Shown here: piece by piece, positions 10,611 through 24,240 of the stretch
How positions within the stretch are numbered: the stretch's first letter is position 1
Layout of the letters: each line of letters begins with the position of its first letter
NCBI GenBank assembly: GCA_026929865.2
Contig: CM049403.1
Location: forward strand, 6,718,001-6,782,000
Length of the DNA stretch: 64,000 nt
Direction of reading: 5' to 3'
DNA from: Hyperoplus lanceolatus
Taxonomy: Eukaryota > Chordata > Actinopteri > Uranoscopiformes > Ammodytidae
The notes under the pieces: model-generated
What the model saw: only the letters and a program-made list of their open reading frames with translations
Told to the model about the DNA's origin: nothing
Databases searched by the model: none
Position numbers and translations under genes: made by a program

Positions 10611-12300
10611 TTAGTGGCTATTCTAATTCACAGCGTGTTTTGTCAGGGGACATTAGCTGGCTGACAGGCGTCTGGTTTGGATGGGGGGTGCATTGGTAGT
10701 GACAGTGGTAGTTGTCGCTTGTTTGAGCTGAGCTGATATCCAGGGACGTGTGTGTGCGGGTGCTGCTGTCATGAACAACATAGCACAATACAACACATCA
10801 CCTAACTCATTCTTGTCCCCTGCATCCACGTATGCTTTCTTCAAGTCTGAATATGCAAAGTAGATCAATTTTATAGAAACACTTTTTGGGAAATTGTTAT
10901 TATTTCTATGTTGTGTTATTTGGTGTCATGCTTTCCTGAGTTCCCCATGATTAATTGAGAACTGGTGTTTTGCTGTGGCATCACATTTACACAGTAAATC
11001 ATCTATTATCTGAGCCTTGTACTTTTTATCTGAGCAGTAGAATGAAAAGGTTCAATCTGTGAGGTGGTTTGCAATTAGATGTTAGCTTACATTTTGTTAA
11101 AATCTTGGCTGCTTTTAAGTGTAATTCAAACTTAAGACTGATTTTGATTTTGTGTAAATTTCTGTTTTATGCAATACAGATATTAGACTGCATATAGTAA
11201 AATGAGGCAACACATCTGACACTATTTAGATAATTTATTAATAATTTTCAGTCTTCTTACAAGCAAAAAGCTCTGATTGTGTTTTTTCTATGTGACTATG
11301 TTTCACTGTTTAATATCAATATATACATATTTGCATTTTGAACTGGTTAGAATAAAACCTGTCAATTGAAACTTTGGACTCTGGTTAATTCAATGGACAT
11401 TTTATTTTATGAAAATGTTATGGACAAAACCATTTATCAGTTAATTAAAAACATTTATTGTTGGTTGCAGTCCTAGTTTTATCCAATGTATTTTTTCACA
11501 TGTTTACAAATAAGTCTGAATTATAAGGTCAATCTTGTATTTTAAATGGACAAATGCATTAACCTAATTATGGCATTAAGGAGCTAACAAATGTCATATT
11601 ATATATATTTATGCACTGATTCTTTTTATTTATGTTTATTCCTAAGCTACACTATCAAAGTGAGCCATAAGAAAATGACTGACAGGTTGAACCATGTACA
11701 TTATAATGACACAGTAGGTTGTGTCACTAATTAAAAAGCAGCCACTACTTGTGTGGCTTTAGCTGTTAGCTGCTTAAGTAGTGTCATCAATAGACATGCT
11801 TCAGTAATCAATGACCCCATTCAGAGCTAATTAAGAGAGTCACTCCTAAGTAGTACAATTTCACAAGATGAATGATTTATGTAAATATAAGCATTTAGAA
11901 TAAAGTCATAATATTAAAAAAAATACTATTTGCTAAATGTTAATTTCTTGAAAGAACCATGACCTGTATGTAAGTGAAGACTGAACTATTAGTGAAACAT
12001 GGTACATTTCATGACCATGAACAGCTTATTTGAAACACATGACCATCAGGGTATTTAGTGTCTAAAATATTTCACATTTTTGCTTGTAATACCTCAGAAC
12101 TGAGTGGAACAGAAATGTTTTGCACCCACAGCACACTACCTGGACAAAGAAAAAGAATGTATGGATCTTTATTTCAAGGTGACCGAGAAGTCAAACACAC
12201 TTAGAAATGATAGATCAAATCATAAATATATTGACTGGTGAGGTTCAAAAAAAAATCAACAACAAAGTCAATAAATAAAGTCATTACCAGAGCTTAGAAC
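10609..12300. other. AT-rich unique sequence with small inverted repeats
   Basis: No gene is seen. Between 11707 and 11783 there are two overlapping dyads: TGACAC (11707-11712) with GTGTCA (11721-11726), and CACTACTT (11743-11750) with AAGTAGTG (11776-11783). The sequence 11690-11860 is richer in homeodomain-like TAATTA and ATTAAG words than its surroundings and may be regulatory. Confidence 0.4.
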
Positions 12301-12790
12301 AGAGGCACCCGGTTTTCTTTTATCCCGCAACAACAAAAAGAAGACGAAGACAGAGGGGGAAGAAATAAAAAAAAATAAAGAGAGAAAGAATTGCACACAG
12401 GCTTTTCTTTTCTTTAAAATGCTGCATTAGGTCTTTTCCTGCAGTCAGTTTTCATAGTTCAAAGCTGGCAGTTCAATAAATAGCTGGAACTGGCACATCT
12501 CTGTTCTTGCAAAAAGAAATCAATGTTAATCCTATTACCGGCAGTTATCACCTAGCCCAGAAACGGTGGCAAGTAAGAAAAAAAAAACGAAAAAAAAAAC
12601 TGAGATGTCAAAGCGGGAAGGGGAGAGAGAGCAAGAGAAAGGGAGAGAGAGAGCGAGTCACCCTTCATTCACTTTCAAACACAGTTTTGATAATTTACTT
12701 CTGTAGAAGAAGAAGAAGGGTGCGGGGGATGGGAGGAGGGGAGTGAGCTTCAGTTACTGGGAAATGTGTGTGTGTTTACGCGCACGTTAG
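12301..12790 (+). repeat. Purine-rich low-complexity tract
   Basis: Alternating A-rich, GA-rich and AAG-rich runs (AGAAGACGAAGACAGAGGG, poly-A near 12585, GAGAGA near 12625-12655). The plus-strand frame at 12507-12746 is a lysine/arginine translation of these runs, not a gene. Confidence 0.7.
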
Positions 12791-14079
12791 TGTGTGCGCT
12801 TGTCTGCCTGTGGAGAGGGGGGTCCAGGGCTACTGATGTATTCTCACATAATGCTTGGATCAGACCCTGCTGCTGTAAGCAAGATGTTTGAGGCACAAAA
12901 CATCATTTCTGAAAAATGTTCACACTGCTTAGCAATCCTCTTCCTGGAGCGCCCTGACATCTGGCCTTTCTCCTTCTCCCTCTTACAGTCCATCCTCTTT
13001 GCTTCTCTGTTGGTTTTTGGGGAAAGAAGGGCTGGTACTGTGGCATAGTGAATGGAAAATTACCACTACTTTGACTGCATATGTGCTTTATTACTCTTGT
13101 AATGTTAAAGAAAATCAGTTTCAGTTCAAGATAAGATTGAGTCTACCTTTGAAAAAAAAATTCTTTCAATTTCATTTAAACAAAAGTGCCACAAAAAAAG
13201 CGCTGGCGTCTGCTTCTGATATGTGAAAGTTTTCTGGCTTTTTAAGTCAACTGCAATAGCAAACTCTGTATCTTTGCCTTTTTCATTGGACAAAAATCAC
13301 AAATGTCACTTTTTAATAATGTGTAGATTCATCACTCATGAAAATAATTATCTGCAACGCTAATAATGAACAACAACAAAAACAAATTTGAAGGCCACCG
13401 CAGAAGAGTAAAGTTTAAGAGCTGAAACGATTAGTTGATCTATTGAAAATGAATCTGCAACATTAACATTTAAGCAAAATACACACATTTGTAATACTTA
13501 ACATTCCAGGTTCTTCAATGTCTTTTGTTCTTTTCAATTTTTCTCTTCTTTTAAACTGAATATATTTTTAGGACCAAATTAGACATTATAAGATGTTACC
13601 ATGGGCTCTGGGAACTGATATTGCATATTCCAAAGAAAATATTAGGTAGGTTAATTGATCATGATATAATTGCAAATGACATCCCTAACGATAAATTCCA
13701 AATCCAAGGCAACAGCCAATTCCATAGGCAACCAGAAGGGAATAAACTTACTCTTAGAGCTGAACTTGTTTTTTTTTTGATCACCTTTATCCAAGCAAAA
13801 AAAGGGATTGGAAATATGTGTTAATCACAATGTGAATTCACCTTTCTCTGACATTTTATAGACAATACAATTCATTGATTACTTCAGAAAACAATCAGCA
13901 GATGAATGATGATGAAAATGGGTGACGCTGAATTGTATATACTGAATTTCAAAGAATCCCAAAAGATGTTGATTGATCTTCCCAATGTTGTATAAATGTA
14001 AATATTTGCAAATATTGCTCACAAAACTCAAAAAAACAAAACACACTGCCATTTAAAAATCGCATTTCTCCAACGAACA
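12791..14079. other. Intergenic, no gene seen
   Basis: Unique sequence with only short chance frames (12794-13048, 12999-13226, 13621-13824), none with a domain or initiation context. Confidence 0.45.
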
Positions 14080-14900
14080 CACCAAAACCCTAGATTAGGC
14101 CTAATCACTGTCACCAGGAAGCGGAATAAGGCCCTCTCACTGGCGGATTAAGTCTTCTGTTGTTGTTGTCCTTATTGTTATTGCTGAGAAATAATTACAG
14201 CTGAATCTCATCAAAGCCAATTCAACTCTTGGCAGGACTCGGCTCTGTTTTTATTTTTTTCTATTTGTTTCCATTCAGCGTGGAACCTGAGTTTCCCCTG
14301 CATGAAAGTAAAGATTAAAGTAGTTAAACACTGAGAGGAAACTGAGGCGACGTGGATGGGCTGGTGGAAAAGTCTCAATGTATTCAAATGCTCTTGTTCA
14401 AAAGAATGACAAAATGCATCTTGCTGACATACGTTTTCACCTTGACGTGGCTGACTTCATATGAATTTATTTCCTTCGCCGCGTGACAGCAAGTGACCCC
14501 ATTCCAGTCTAGCCCATTCTATATTCCTATAATAAATTAGATGGCGATGCAGGGGTTTTAACATGTAAAATAGTGGTGACATATTAAATAATGAGGCAGG
14601 CCAGAATTATGTAGTGATGGCGTGCAGGCTCTGGGGTATTCCCAGGCCTCGTAGTGGCCTGGGCCTCCTCATCGGCGCCTGCTACACTGAGGGCGTAGAG
14701 GGCTGAGCAAAAAGGGGGGGGGGCTCACTGAATATAAAAATTGTAATAATGTACCAACGCCCAAAGGAAGATTATACTGAGGCAACCCCTTTTGGCCATG
14801 CTCGCCTCTGTTTGGGACAACAACAAAAAGAGAAACCTTTTATTCATCATGGAAATTGGTGTTTTTATTACTCCCCTGGCGGAATTTGAGATGTATTATG
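14080..14900. promoter_or_regulatory. Candidate regulatory block with GATTAGGCCTAATC palindrome
   Basis: A perfect 14-base palindrome at 14093-14106 presents two TAATC homeodomain cores facing outward. Around it, to 14260, is mixed-composition sequence with GATTAAG, AATAATTACAGCTG and NFI-like TTGGCA words. A second patch at 14610-14700 is GC-rich and has a GGCCT-rich symmetry (CCCAGGCCTCGTAGTGGCC). A G10 run lies at 14714-14723. No coding frame. This looks like enhancer-type sequence, but conservation is untested. Confidence 0.35.
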
Positions 14901-17089
14901 CTGTTCTTTTTTGATGCAGTAGGTCATTTCAATACTGTGCATTGAGGTATAATGTCTCGATCATCTTGCTCATGTTTGGACAGTTCATAGTGTGTTTTTG
15001 GGAGTGACATCCCAGAGTAAGTAATGATTGCGATAAAGATGCAGAGTGGTGGGAGGAGTGTGGATTCTAGGCAGAATGTAATCATCTTACAATGACTTTG
15101 TCACTTGGGAAACAGCAGCTGTTTGACTGTTATCACTGTAACTTTTTTTAATACTGACTTTATTTGTGTTTGAAGCGTTGTGGAACCTTGAAGCTCTATG
15201 GTAAACTCTACTGTTTTATTGCTATTGTCACAGCAGGAGACAGATTTACCAGGTTTAATACAGGCGGTTTTAGTTTGCAACAAACATGCTTGTAAACCTG
15301 CTTTACAACCCCCCTGGCTTTTTGTCCAGAGGGGGGATTAACTGATGAGTATTGCCTGTCCTTCAGGTGACACACACACAAATGCAATCCAAACTCGTAT
15401 CACACTTTATTGCCATCTCTCAGTAAATACAAGAGTGACTGATGATCTGTTAGCGCATTAGAACATTTTACCAAAGTAAGTTCTGTTGGTATCTCACACA
15501 CAAACAGTGGCATTCTCTTAAAAGTATCTGGGTGATAAAGCCAGGAATACTTTGGGATTTGTTACGGGATGAAAAATGACCCCATCCCTAAGTTTTCTAT
15601 TCACCTTTTTTGCCAGCTTCCCTGTCGGGTGCAGACAGTGGCTGTTATAATGGGTGATATGTTATATCTCTGCACGCTGGCTGGATTACATTTTTAATGG
15701 CTCCAAGGGCAGTTGTCCTGACCATAAAAAAGATATATAAAAAACGGCTGCAACAGTGTGAAAAGAGGGTTATTGAAAATACATATCCGTTCCTTTCTCA
15801 AATGGTTGTTAATCACCTGAGTTTTTCTTGTTGCAACTTTGTGTTACTGATGCAGCAAACTGGAAAGCTGCCTGTCTGTACTCAAAGCAGAAGTTGGATC
15901 CGATACATGGTGCGATAAGCGGGGCAATCAGTATTCAAGGGGGGATGTTATGAAGTGGGAGATCACTTAAAACCTGACGTGAGTTATGTGCGCTGATTGT
16001 CAACCAACATTATGCACACTGTTTGAGGCTAAATAACCCAGTGTGTGCATCATAAACTGTTCCTCGTGCATGCCACCTTGAAGCGCGGGAGGCACCCCCT
16101 TCATAAACAACTCTGTCATTTTAAGTAAGCATCGCCCTGCTTACCAGGCACCTTTCGTGCGTGAGCTGCACCTAATTTAGAAGCTTTTAAATCTTTCACA
16201 AGTGTTGTTGTGAGAAATGCCTGGTTGCAAATGTCTTTTTATTGAATGCTGACTCTGTAGTATTACAGGCTTGCAGATATGCCTGGTGTAATATGTCCCT
16301 ATAGCTTTATCTTGTAATAGTAAAGTGTATTAATTTTCTTGGACTGGAAGGGTGCGTGAAGGGTTAGAATTGACTCTATTTGGGATTGGAATGACTTGCC
16401 ACTGACTCTAAACATGGTTTTCACGCAAGGACTGCAAAAGATGAAGAGGGGGGGGGGGTCAGGCTTACAATTGGTAGATTTTTTAAGTAAGCCTACCCGT
16501 TTATCACAATCCATCACAAGTATTAGGATCTGAGTAATTAAAGACTTTTCCAGGAGTGGCATTCTTGAAATTGGAATTGATAGTCCACTTAGCATGCCCA
16601 CTGACCTGGAGTCACATATGAATTTGTGCTTTCTACTAATTTACTGTATAATACGTGCACTATTTCATAGAAGGCTATTCTCAGTCACAGTACAAGGCCA
16701 GTGTGTTTGTTATACATATAGAAGCACCCTTTAAATGTTCGAGTTAAATGTAGGTAGTGTGACTGTATGTGAACTGTTTGTAAAAACTGAAAGTCTCATA
16801 TCGGCGTGGTGTACATAATTTGATTTGCACACATAGAATTTGTGTCTCACACCTTTTTGTGATTGTAATATGGACAGATATAATAAGCCAACGATAGTGC
16901 ACAAATCAGCCATGGGTAACTTCAAGCAAAGTTTCTTTGTCAGCAGCCTTCAAACCATTTTTTTAAAGAGAAATCAGTTTGGCAGAAAATTGTAAATAAA
17001 TTAAAGTTCAGCCATATTTTTTTTAACAGTTCGGAGCAATTATTCTATTATTCGTAGATTATGATACATACGTTCCATTTACAAATTGT
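14901..17089. other. Unique sequence, possible small regulatory patches
   Basis: No gene supported. The part 16040-16200 has mixed composition and non-repetitive texture. A G11 run lies at 16448-16458. Frames at 15697-15918 and on the minus strand at 16299-16601 and 16731-16925 show no domain. Confidence 0.4.
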
Positions 17090-17880
17090 CATTTGAACAT
17101 GTTTAAAGTCGATCCTCCAATCCAGTTGACTAAAGAGTCTTCTATTTGCTCTGATAAAAAAACACTATAGACTCCTCTCTAAGATGTGAGGAAATGGCAA
17201 AACGGAGGAGACTACCGGTGGTCTCCCAAGTTTGTACAGCAGTGCTTTTCCTGATAATGCCACACATTCGGCTCTCTGCTTTCAGTAGCCTTCGCACGAG
17301 TGCTCCAGTCTCACACGGCACTTAAGTGTGATTAATAAGGTGCAGTGTTGTGTGTGTTTGTGTGTGTGTAAGGGGGGGGGGGTTGAGGTGGCGGTGAGGG
17401 AGTTTATGTCAAGATAAACGTGGAAATGACCTAGCAGTCACCGGCCTTTTTGCTTTCGGCAACTGCACAGTGCCTAGCTGGAGAGCAGGAGAGGCTGGGG
17501 TTTTTATCAAGCCGAGGGCTCAGACCACCAGAGGCTCTTGTGAAGGAAGGAAATTACCGGGTGCAAACATTCACAATACCCCAACTCAATTCCCCCTCCC
17601 TCATCTCTCTCTTCTCCTTCTCTCTCTGACTTGCACTCTCCTGTCCCTATGTTTATCAGGTTTTGGGGCACTGTATTTTGATGTCAATAAGCAATTTTTC
17701 TTGCCTGGTCTCCTGCCTGACCCCTTTAATCCATCAATATATTATTAGAGATAAAGTTTTGTGGACGCCTGCTGCAGTCACAAGATAAATGACATCTCTG
17801 AAGTCACGCATTAAAGACTAGATTAAGGCCTTGTGACTGTGTCTTCAGTGCTCATCTGTGCGCCTCTGTCCAACCTATCA
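17090..17880. promoter_or_regulatory. Candidate regulatory block with CACTTAAGTG palindrome
   Basis: CACTTAAGTG at 17319-17328 is a perfect palindrome made of two overlapping NK-2-class homeodomain sites (TNAAGTG), followed at once by TGATTAATAAG. A GATAA word (AAGATAAACG) lies near 17412. The G11 run at 17372-17382 and a GT run split the block. The right part (17400-17880) is mixed-composition, with TTTATCAAGC and AAGATAAATGACATC. The 92-residue frame at 17470 has no recognisable domain. Confidence 0.35.
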
Positions 17881-20226
17881 CACTAAGTGACAAGAAAGAA
17901 AAATAATGAACTGAGGCAGAAAAAGCAAAGAGATATTTCTTACACACACAACCCGCGTCTGTCTTCAGCCAGGATTAGGACGCATTAGAGGCGTGCTGGA
18001 GAAGAGGGGAGAGAGGCAGCAAGGGAGCGTCACTGTTTGTGAATGTCTAGGCTCAAAGACAGGGAATTTCAACCCTTTATCCCTTTTAAACTACAGGGAA
18101 AAGGCATTTAGTTTGAAACAGTGCAAGCCTATTTTTTAGCCACTAGATGTAAAGATTAAATAAATTCAGATTGTACATTATAACCACATCTATAAAAGCT
18201 TTGGTTTTGAATCATACAGTAACTAAGTAAAGTAAGAGACTGTCCCAAAATTATTTGGCTGGGGTGTTAATCTTCATGTTGGAGTTTTAAGATCCTCCCT
18301 ATATTATTATTTTCTTTGGATCCTCCCCTGGATTAAGAAAAAATGCAACGCCTTCCCAAACAATATTACAGTGTTCAATTGGTACAGTTAGTTGCACCAT
18401 AAATATCTCAAAGTGCATAATGAATTTAGGCCTTGATATCTTAATTAGACAGTCATTTTCACATGGCCGAAATTAAACTTGGAATCGGCTATTGAAAAAC
18501 TACTACAAAGTATAACAACCTTTACTGCTCTTGTCAATGAATGTGCTAACTCAGCACAGGTGCAGAGAGGAAAGAACAAGCCCCTCTGAGTCATAACACG
18601 CCTAGCTATACGATGCAGGCATAATGTAAGTGGTCAAGTTATGACAGTCAGATTTCTGATTTCTTAAAAAATAGTCTTAAATCATCATCGTTTCGTGGAA
18701 CCACCCTGGATTGCAAATTAAACTAAACTAAAGATGAGATGAAGATAGAATCATGTTTTCTCTTTCCAAAAAAACTTGAAGAAAAAATTACAACCTCACT
18801 CCCTTTTCTAACCTTAATGACATTCATACAGTCCCTTATACAATTGTAAATTGTAGTAAGAAATGATTGTAATTGCAAAATAAAGTAGTATTGCGTCATA
18901 CTGAACATCTGTAACGCAAGATTCTTCACTGCTTGCTTTCTGTTACAGTGTTCAGCCAAAACTTAGACCTCTAAAACCTCAGGCTAATAGACAGGATTAC
19001 AGACGTAAAATTACATTTTTATAGCTTAAACTCCTGACTACCTGGACTAGCAGATATTAAAAGCATATCTGGTAGCACTTAGTGTTAAGTGGGACCAAGT
19101 GCTTATTAAGTTTCTGATGCTCTAAGTCTGTGTCTGCTCCGGCCTGGGCTGATACGAGTCACTAGGCCACGGTAAATGAACGTGGATGGATTTGCGCTGG
19201 ACTTAGACCCGGTTATCAGTAGTTTTCAGTTAATGCGGCGCCGCTGTGACATTGTCAAGTCTGTGCAACGATTGGCAATATTTGAATTTCCCATTAAGCT
19301 CTTCCCGTTGCTTGTGTTTTCATGTGGAACGTTCTCATCTGACTAGCCACTTCCCCTCTGCAGAGACACAGCTATAATCTACCGCCAACATTTCATTAGA
19401 AAAAGAGAAGGCTATTGTAGGAGCATTAAATATCGCCGGTTATACACCTTCACATATGCGTGTAACCTCTCCAATGTTTATTCCATGAACTTGTCAACAT
19501 GCACTCCTGAGAGGCAACTATAAATAAGGTGTGGGCACAGCATTCTGGGTTTGTTTGTATGCTCATTCAACAGAAAATTTGGCTTCCAAAATCAATTAAA
19601 TCTTTTTCACACAAGGTTAAGATAAAAGATAGGGCAGTGAAAGCAGATACGAAGCAGGTTAACCCCTCTAATTCAAAGCTGTGCATTCATTTGGCTGGCT
19701 ATTAGAGACAAAATACCCAAGGTCTTTCTGTTATGACTGATTATATTAGATCGTCTCCTTTCTCCACGTTTATCTTGACTTTTGAGGTAAGGTTTGAGGT
19801 AACTGAAGCCCCTCTGTGCTCTCTGATTGGCCCCTAGATTTTTCCGTAGGAAGGAAATATCTATGGACAGTTATTTAATTTCATGCAATTCAAAAATTCT
19901 ATTGACTAATTAATTTCTTTTGACCCCAATTATTGCATTTGGAAGGTTCATCTTTTCTCCATCAGAGTGACTATGAACTTCATCTCTTGTGCAGCTTGAA
20001 TATGACCAATGTTCTGTGTTAATGGCAAAACCTCACCTCATTGAATGACTTGTGCCTTTTTTTAAGATAATTTTTTTTTGTCATTTTCAAGCTTTATTTG
20101 ATAGTACAGATGTCAGTGTCTCATTGGGCTTTCAAGTGGAGCTGTCATTTGCTTTTTGACATTATAAACATTTGGTGTTAGGGTTAGTCTGTATTCCAAT
20201 GCAACAAATATGCCGGAATATTAGTT
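17881..20226. other. Unique sequence, no gene seen
   Basis: AT-rich with a more GC-balanced patch at 19110-19470 that includes AATGCGGCGCCGCTGTG. No frame, repeat boundary or RNA gene is supported. The patch may be regulatory by texture only. Confidence 0.4.
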
Positions 20227-20310
20227 TTTTTTAAAAAAAAAAAGTAAAAAAATACAAAAAATAATAATTTTCTTTAAATAAAAAACAAAAAAATTTTAAA
20301 AAAAAAAAAA
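20227..20310 (+). repeat. A-rich low-complexity tract
   Basis: About 80 bases of almost pure A/T with A11 and A13 runs. It may be a degraded retroposon tail, but no element body is recognisable on its left. Confidence 0.85.
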
Positions 20311-21900
20311 CCCATACACCAGGAGTGGGGGAGGGCATTAATTCACCTTTACCGCTGTTTTCTACTCGCCGTTAAACATAATAATAATTAGAAGATAAAC
20401 AGCCTATCATGTTGCAGGATTAAAGATAGACGTGGCTAAAGGGCTTGTAGTTGGAGCAGAGTAACAACACAGGTGAAATTGGCGACTATTAAGAGAAGGC
20501 AGCGGCTTTGAGCAGCTGGAAGCAGGACAAAGCATTATCCACAAGAAGAAAGGTCACTCAACTTCAGTAGTTTGATCAGCATTAGTTTGAACTCTTTAAC
20601 TTTCACTCAGGAGAAAAAATCAGCCATAACCTTGGAAGAAACAATGATTTGACATTTGACTTTGATAATTTTAGACATCAACTCATATGAATTTTTTTTT
20701 CAGCCAAATTGCCCTGCCCTTAAAACGCGGTTCCACTCATCCTGGCCATTTTAGTTTCACATTACCTTTTTTAGGCCAGCTAGCCTGTATTAGTTCGCTA
20801 GTCGTCAAACAACTACTGTCAAAACAGTAACTTGTGTAAATGAAGTAATTCAGTAAGAGGATCTGAGAATGGTAAAAGCTCACCTCGAATGACAACACAG
20901 GAATTGATTGTAGCTGTAGTTAGAACTTGTTTCATAATATTTTACTCAGTGACAATTATTATTATAAAGCCTTGTGGTGGAACTTTCCTTCACTTGATCA
21001 TGAGTACTTTAATACATTCCCTCTTTTTCAATCCCAGTATATTTTTTGGGGGGTGGGCGGCTGGGTTATGGCGGGGCCGTTACTCCTTTTTTTAAACAAA
21101 TGAATGTGATGACACTTTAATAGCTGGGTGTTCTCAGGCATATTCGTACAATGGCTGCTCATTGAGCGCGGTGGGCTTTGGCCGTTGGCATTGTGAGTTA
21201 TGTTTGCCCCCGCCCCCGTAAAGAGCCAACCAAAATAGATCTGTAGATAGCCTTTCTGAGCACGCTGAGTGTTAATCTACACGGCAGCGCCCGTGGTGGA
21301 GTGCATGATAGATCTGTAGTGATCAGTTAAAGCCACATTGATGATAAACTAATGAATCAAGGGCCACATTAATCACACCGCAGCCTGCACAGAAAGACAA
21401 ATGGAAATGCAAAAGTTCCATGCTTATGATGAACTACTAACAATTTGGTGGTGGACAAGGAGAGAGGGAAAATTACACACCGGCGTTTCATGCATAATCT
21501 CAGAAGATATTAATATTTCACCCCCCTCCCACCCTCCAACCTGTTCCCCTGCTCAACGTTGCTGCCTTTTAGAGGCATAATCAAATTTCATTACCGGCCA
21601 AACCGACATGATTAAACAGAACAGAGTCTCACACTGCGGCACACGTTGGCTGCCACTCAGAGAGGTCTCCACCCCCTTCATCATTCACAAACCCCCTCAC
21701 CCCCCAACCCCCAGCCCTTTGCCCCAGCAAGGCCCCACTGGCTCACACATAGATCCAAATCAGCATTTCATGACCGGCCTCACATCTTTGACCACGCGTT
21801 TGCTCTGCTTGTGCCTTTATCTGTCAGTCATGTGAGTCCTTGGGGAGCGGCTTGTCTGCAGATTCTGCCGTCGTCGGCCTCAGTTTGAAAAACCTCAGTG
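20311..21900. promoter_or_regulatory. Candidate regulatory-rich region
   Basis: Patches at 20320-20560, 21110-21440 and 21480-21890 are unique and compositionally mixed. They contain paired homeodomain and GATA-like words (CATTAATTCACC, AGAAGATAAACAG, TGATAAACTAATGAATC, AGATATTAATATTTC). Short plus-strand frames at 21608-21835 and 21646-21888 overlap in different phases and are proline-rich chance readings. No gene is supported. The region is listed because repeats are absent and motif density is high; conservation needs an alignment. Confidence 0.3.
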
Positions 21901-23560
21901 GATGGCTGGTTTAAAAATATGGGATAACGCTACATGTCTGTTTAAAGACAAGTCGTACAGCACCTGCCATGTATCATCTCTAACATGTAGATATAGTGCT
22001 AGAATGTATTATTGTGAGATATAGTGTGTGCTATGTGGCACCATATAAAAAGGTAAAATTAAATATTAAAACGTTATGTTTTCTGTCTCTATGTAAGCGC
22101 ATGATTCATGCCATGTAGCATTAGGTGAGATAAGCCTGTGAGACTCTTGATCATTGCCATACAGTGAATTCAGTCGCTGATGCTAAACTCTCTGCTTTAC
22201 AGCTTTCTTCCCTTCGAAGCAGTTGTTCTGCGTTCTTTCGTCCGCTCATGCAGCCACAATTAATTTCAGTTTGACTCTCCCTGTATGTCAGCCTGGTCGA
22301 GTAGAGAGTAGGATGCTCCCGTCTTAGCTCGAGCTGCGGTTGACTCTATTCTGCTATTTTGCTCCCATGACCCCTCTGGTTACCCGTAATCTCCCCGATC
22401 ATAGCACATAGGGGAGCCGTTTCCTTTTCTTTCTCTTCTGTATTTTTTTATTTATTCATTAACTAAAAGCGGGATCATATTGTGTACCATCCTGTGAATG
22501 TGTGTGATGTGGAATAAAAGGGATATTATATCTATTTTATTTTTTATTTTTTAGATCTGTCATTTTCTTTCTATCTCCCTTATGACTTCTTAATCCATCT
22601 GAATGCATAGAAGATAATGTTTTGGGCGAAATAACATAAGAGGAAAGATAGACTCCCAAGGACCAATATCTTTATTGCTTGGAGGATAAACGGATTATGT
22701 CAGCCATTTTCTGCTGCTGACAGCTTTTCTTATTAACCGATTTTATTTTTAATCTGCCAAGGAAGAAATGTGGTTTTATGTCACAATAAAACGCTGGTCA
22801 CATCTAATGCTGCCCTCAAACAAACAGATTTCTTAAAGCCTTGCTGGGAAATTTGAAATAACTTTAAAGAGGGGTTTTGGGGGAATGGGTGGTGGTGGTG
22901 GTGGAAAGGGGGGGGGGGGGGTCCTCATCCACAAGCTTGTTCGACTGACTTAAAAAAAAAGTCCTTCACAGTTGTATTCTTCTTTTAAATATTTATTTCT
23001 TTATTTTGCTGATCCCCTTTAAAAAAAATGGCTTCCGTCATGACAAAATGGCTTGTGTGTGGGCAGCCTGCTGTGTCCATTCATGCAGCTGGCATTACGA
23101 TAATACAAAGACTACCATGCATGCTTTACTTACACAAATAAGCGGATGTAAAAAGGTTTAAAGCTTAAAAAAAAGAAATTAGACTGCCTGATTACTTGAT
23201 TCATTAATTCTAATCATTTTTATTATTATTCACTTAAGTCAGATCTTAGGTGTGTCCTGTTTAGCTTCTCTCCCCATCACTTCAGTGTGTTGAGGAGATT
23301 CTGGGGATCATCTAAAAGGAAAGCATTTGGCCAGATTTATATGGAGGGGTGCCAGGGAGCTATCATTAACCCCGGGGCTTTAGCGCTCCCTGCTCTCTCA
23401 TTTCATGCTCATGATCTGAGGGTGTGAATTAGCCATTGCCGCGGGCAGCCCAACTTAGTTACCGGCTGGACAACATGAAAGCAATACACAGAGCTGCATA
23501 AAGAATCCTCTCAAAGCCCCCCCATCCTCCCTCTCTCCTCAACACCCTACATCCTTACCT
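21901..23560. promoter_or_regulatory. Candidate regulatory-rich region
   Basis: Unique sequence with mixed-composition patches at 22190-22480, 22620-22860 and 23030-23530. A (GGT)5 run at 22888-22902 and a G14 run at 22908-22921 interrupt it. No terminal repeats, no RNA gene and no coding frame. The texture is that of a developmental gene desert. Confidence 0.3.
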
Positions 23561-24181
23561 TCTCCTTAGGGACCGAAGGGCGGGGGGGTACCCGTGTCAT
23601 ATCTATAATGGACAAGTGGCAGGTTCACCTTTGGCTGGGCCGAGGAGCTTAGAGAGAAAATATTATGATTTACTTGGTAATGTTCATATACATTAAAGCT
23701 TACAGTAAGTCGCTGAGGATAACTAAGTAATGTAATGCTGACATGATAGAAAAAATAACATTCATTCAAAGTCTTGAAAATACAAATAGTGCTAAGCGAG
23801 AGGACTGACATTCTTTTTCTTTTATGAAGACAAAGCAATTAATATCTACAGATTTTCTTAAATTTGAAGATTTAAATTCTTATGCAAGATGCAGTCACCA
23901 GATTTCTTTTCAGACTTCCTGTATGCTAAATGTGCAGAGAAAGCCACAAAAATACGCTCATAAGATTTGATCAAGAGGTAATGTATTTTTCCAGCCCTAT
24001 ATTCACTTAACCTGTGTGACCATGAGGCAAATGCAATACTACTGTATAAACTGTAAGTCTATATTTTTGTTAAAGTATTGCAGGTTTGAAATGGATTTGG
24101 TTTGTATACACACTGAACCAGGTGATGGAATAACAACACTGTTTATCCAGGGAGGGATGATTGAGCTTGATACTGTGTGTA

Positions 24182-24240
<59 letters not shown>

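Noticed and set aside
20227-20310. A-rich tract as the tail of a SINE or processed pseudogene
   Set aside because: No element body, target duplication or coding remnant can be recognised on its left.
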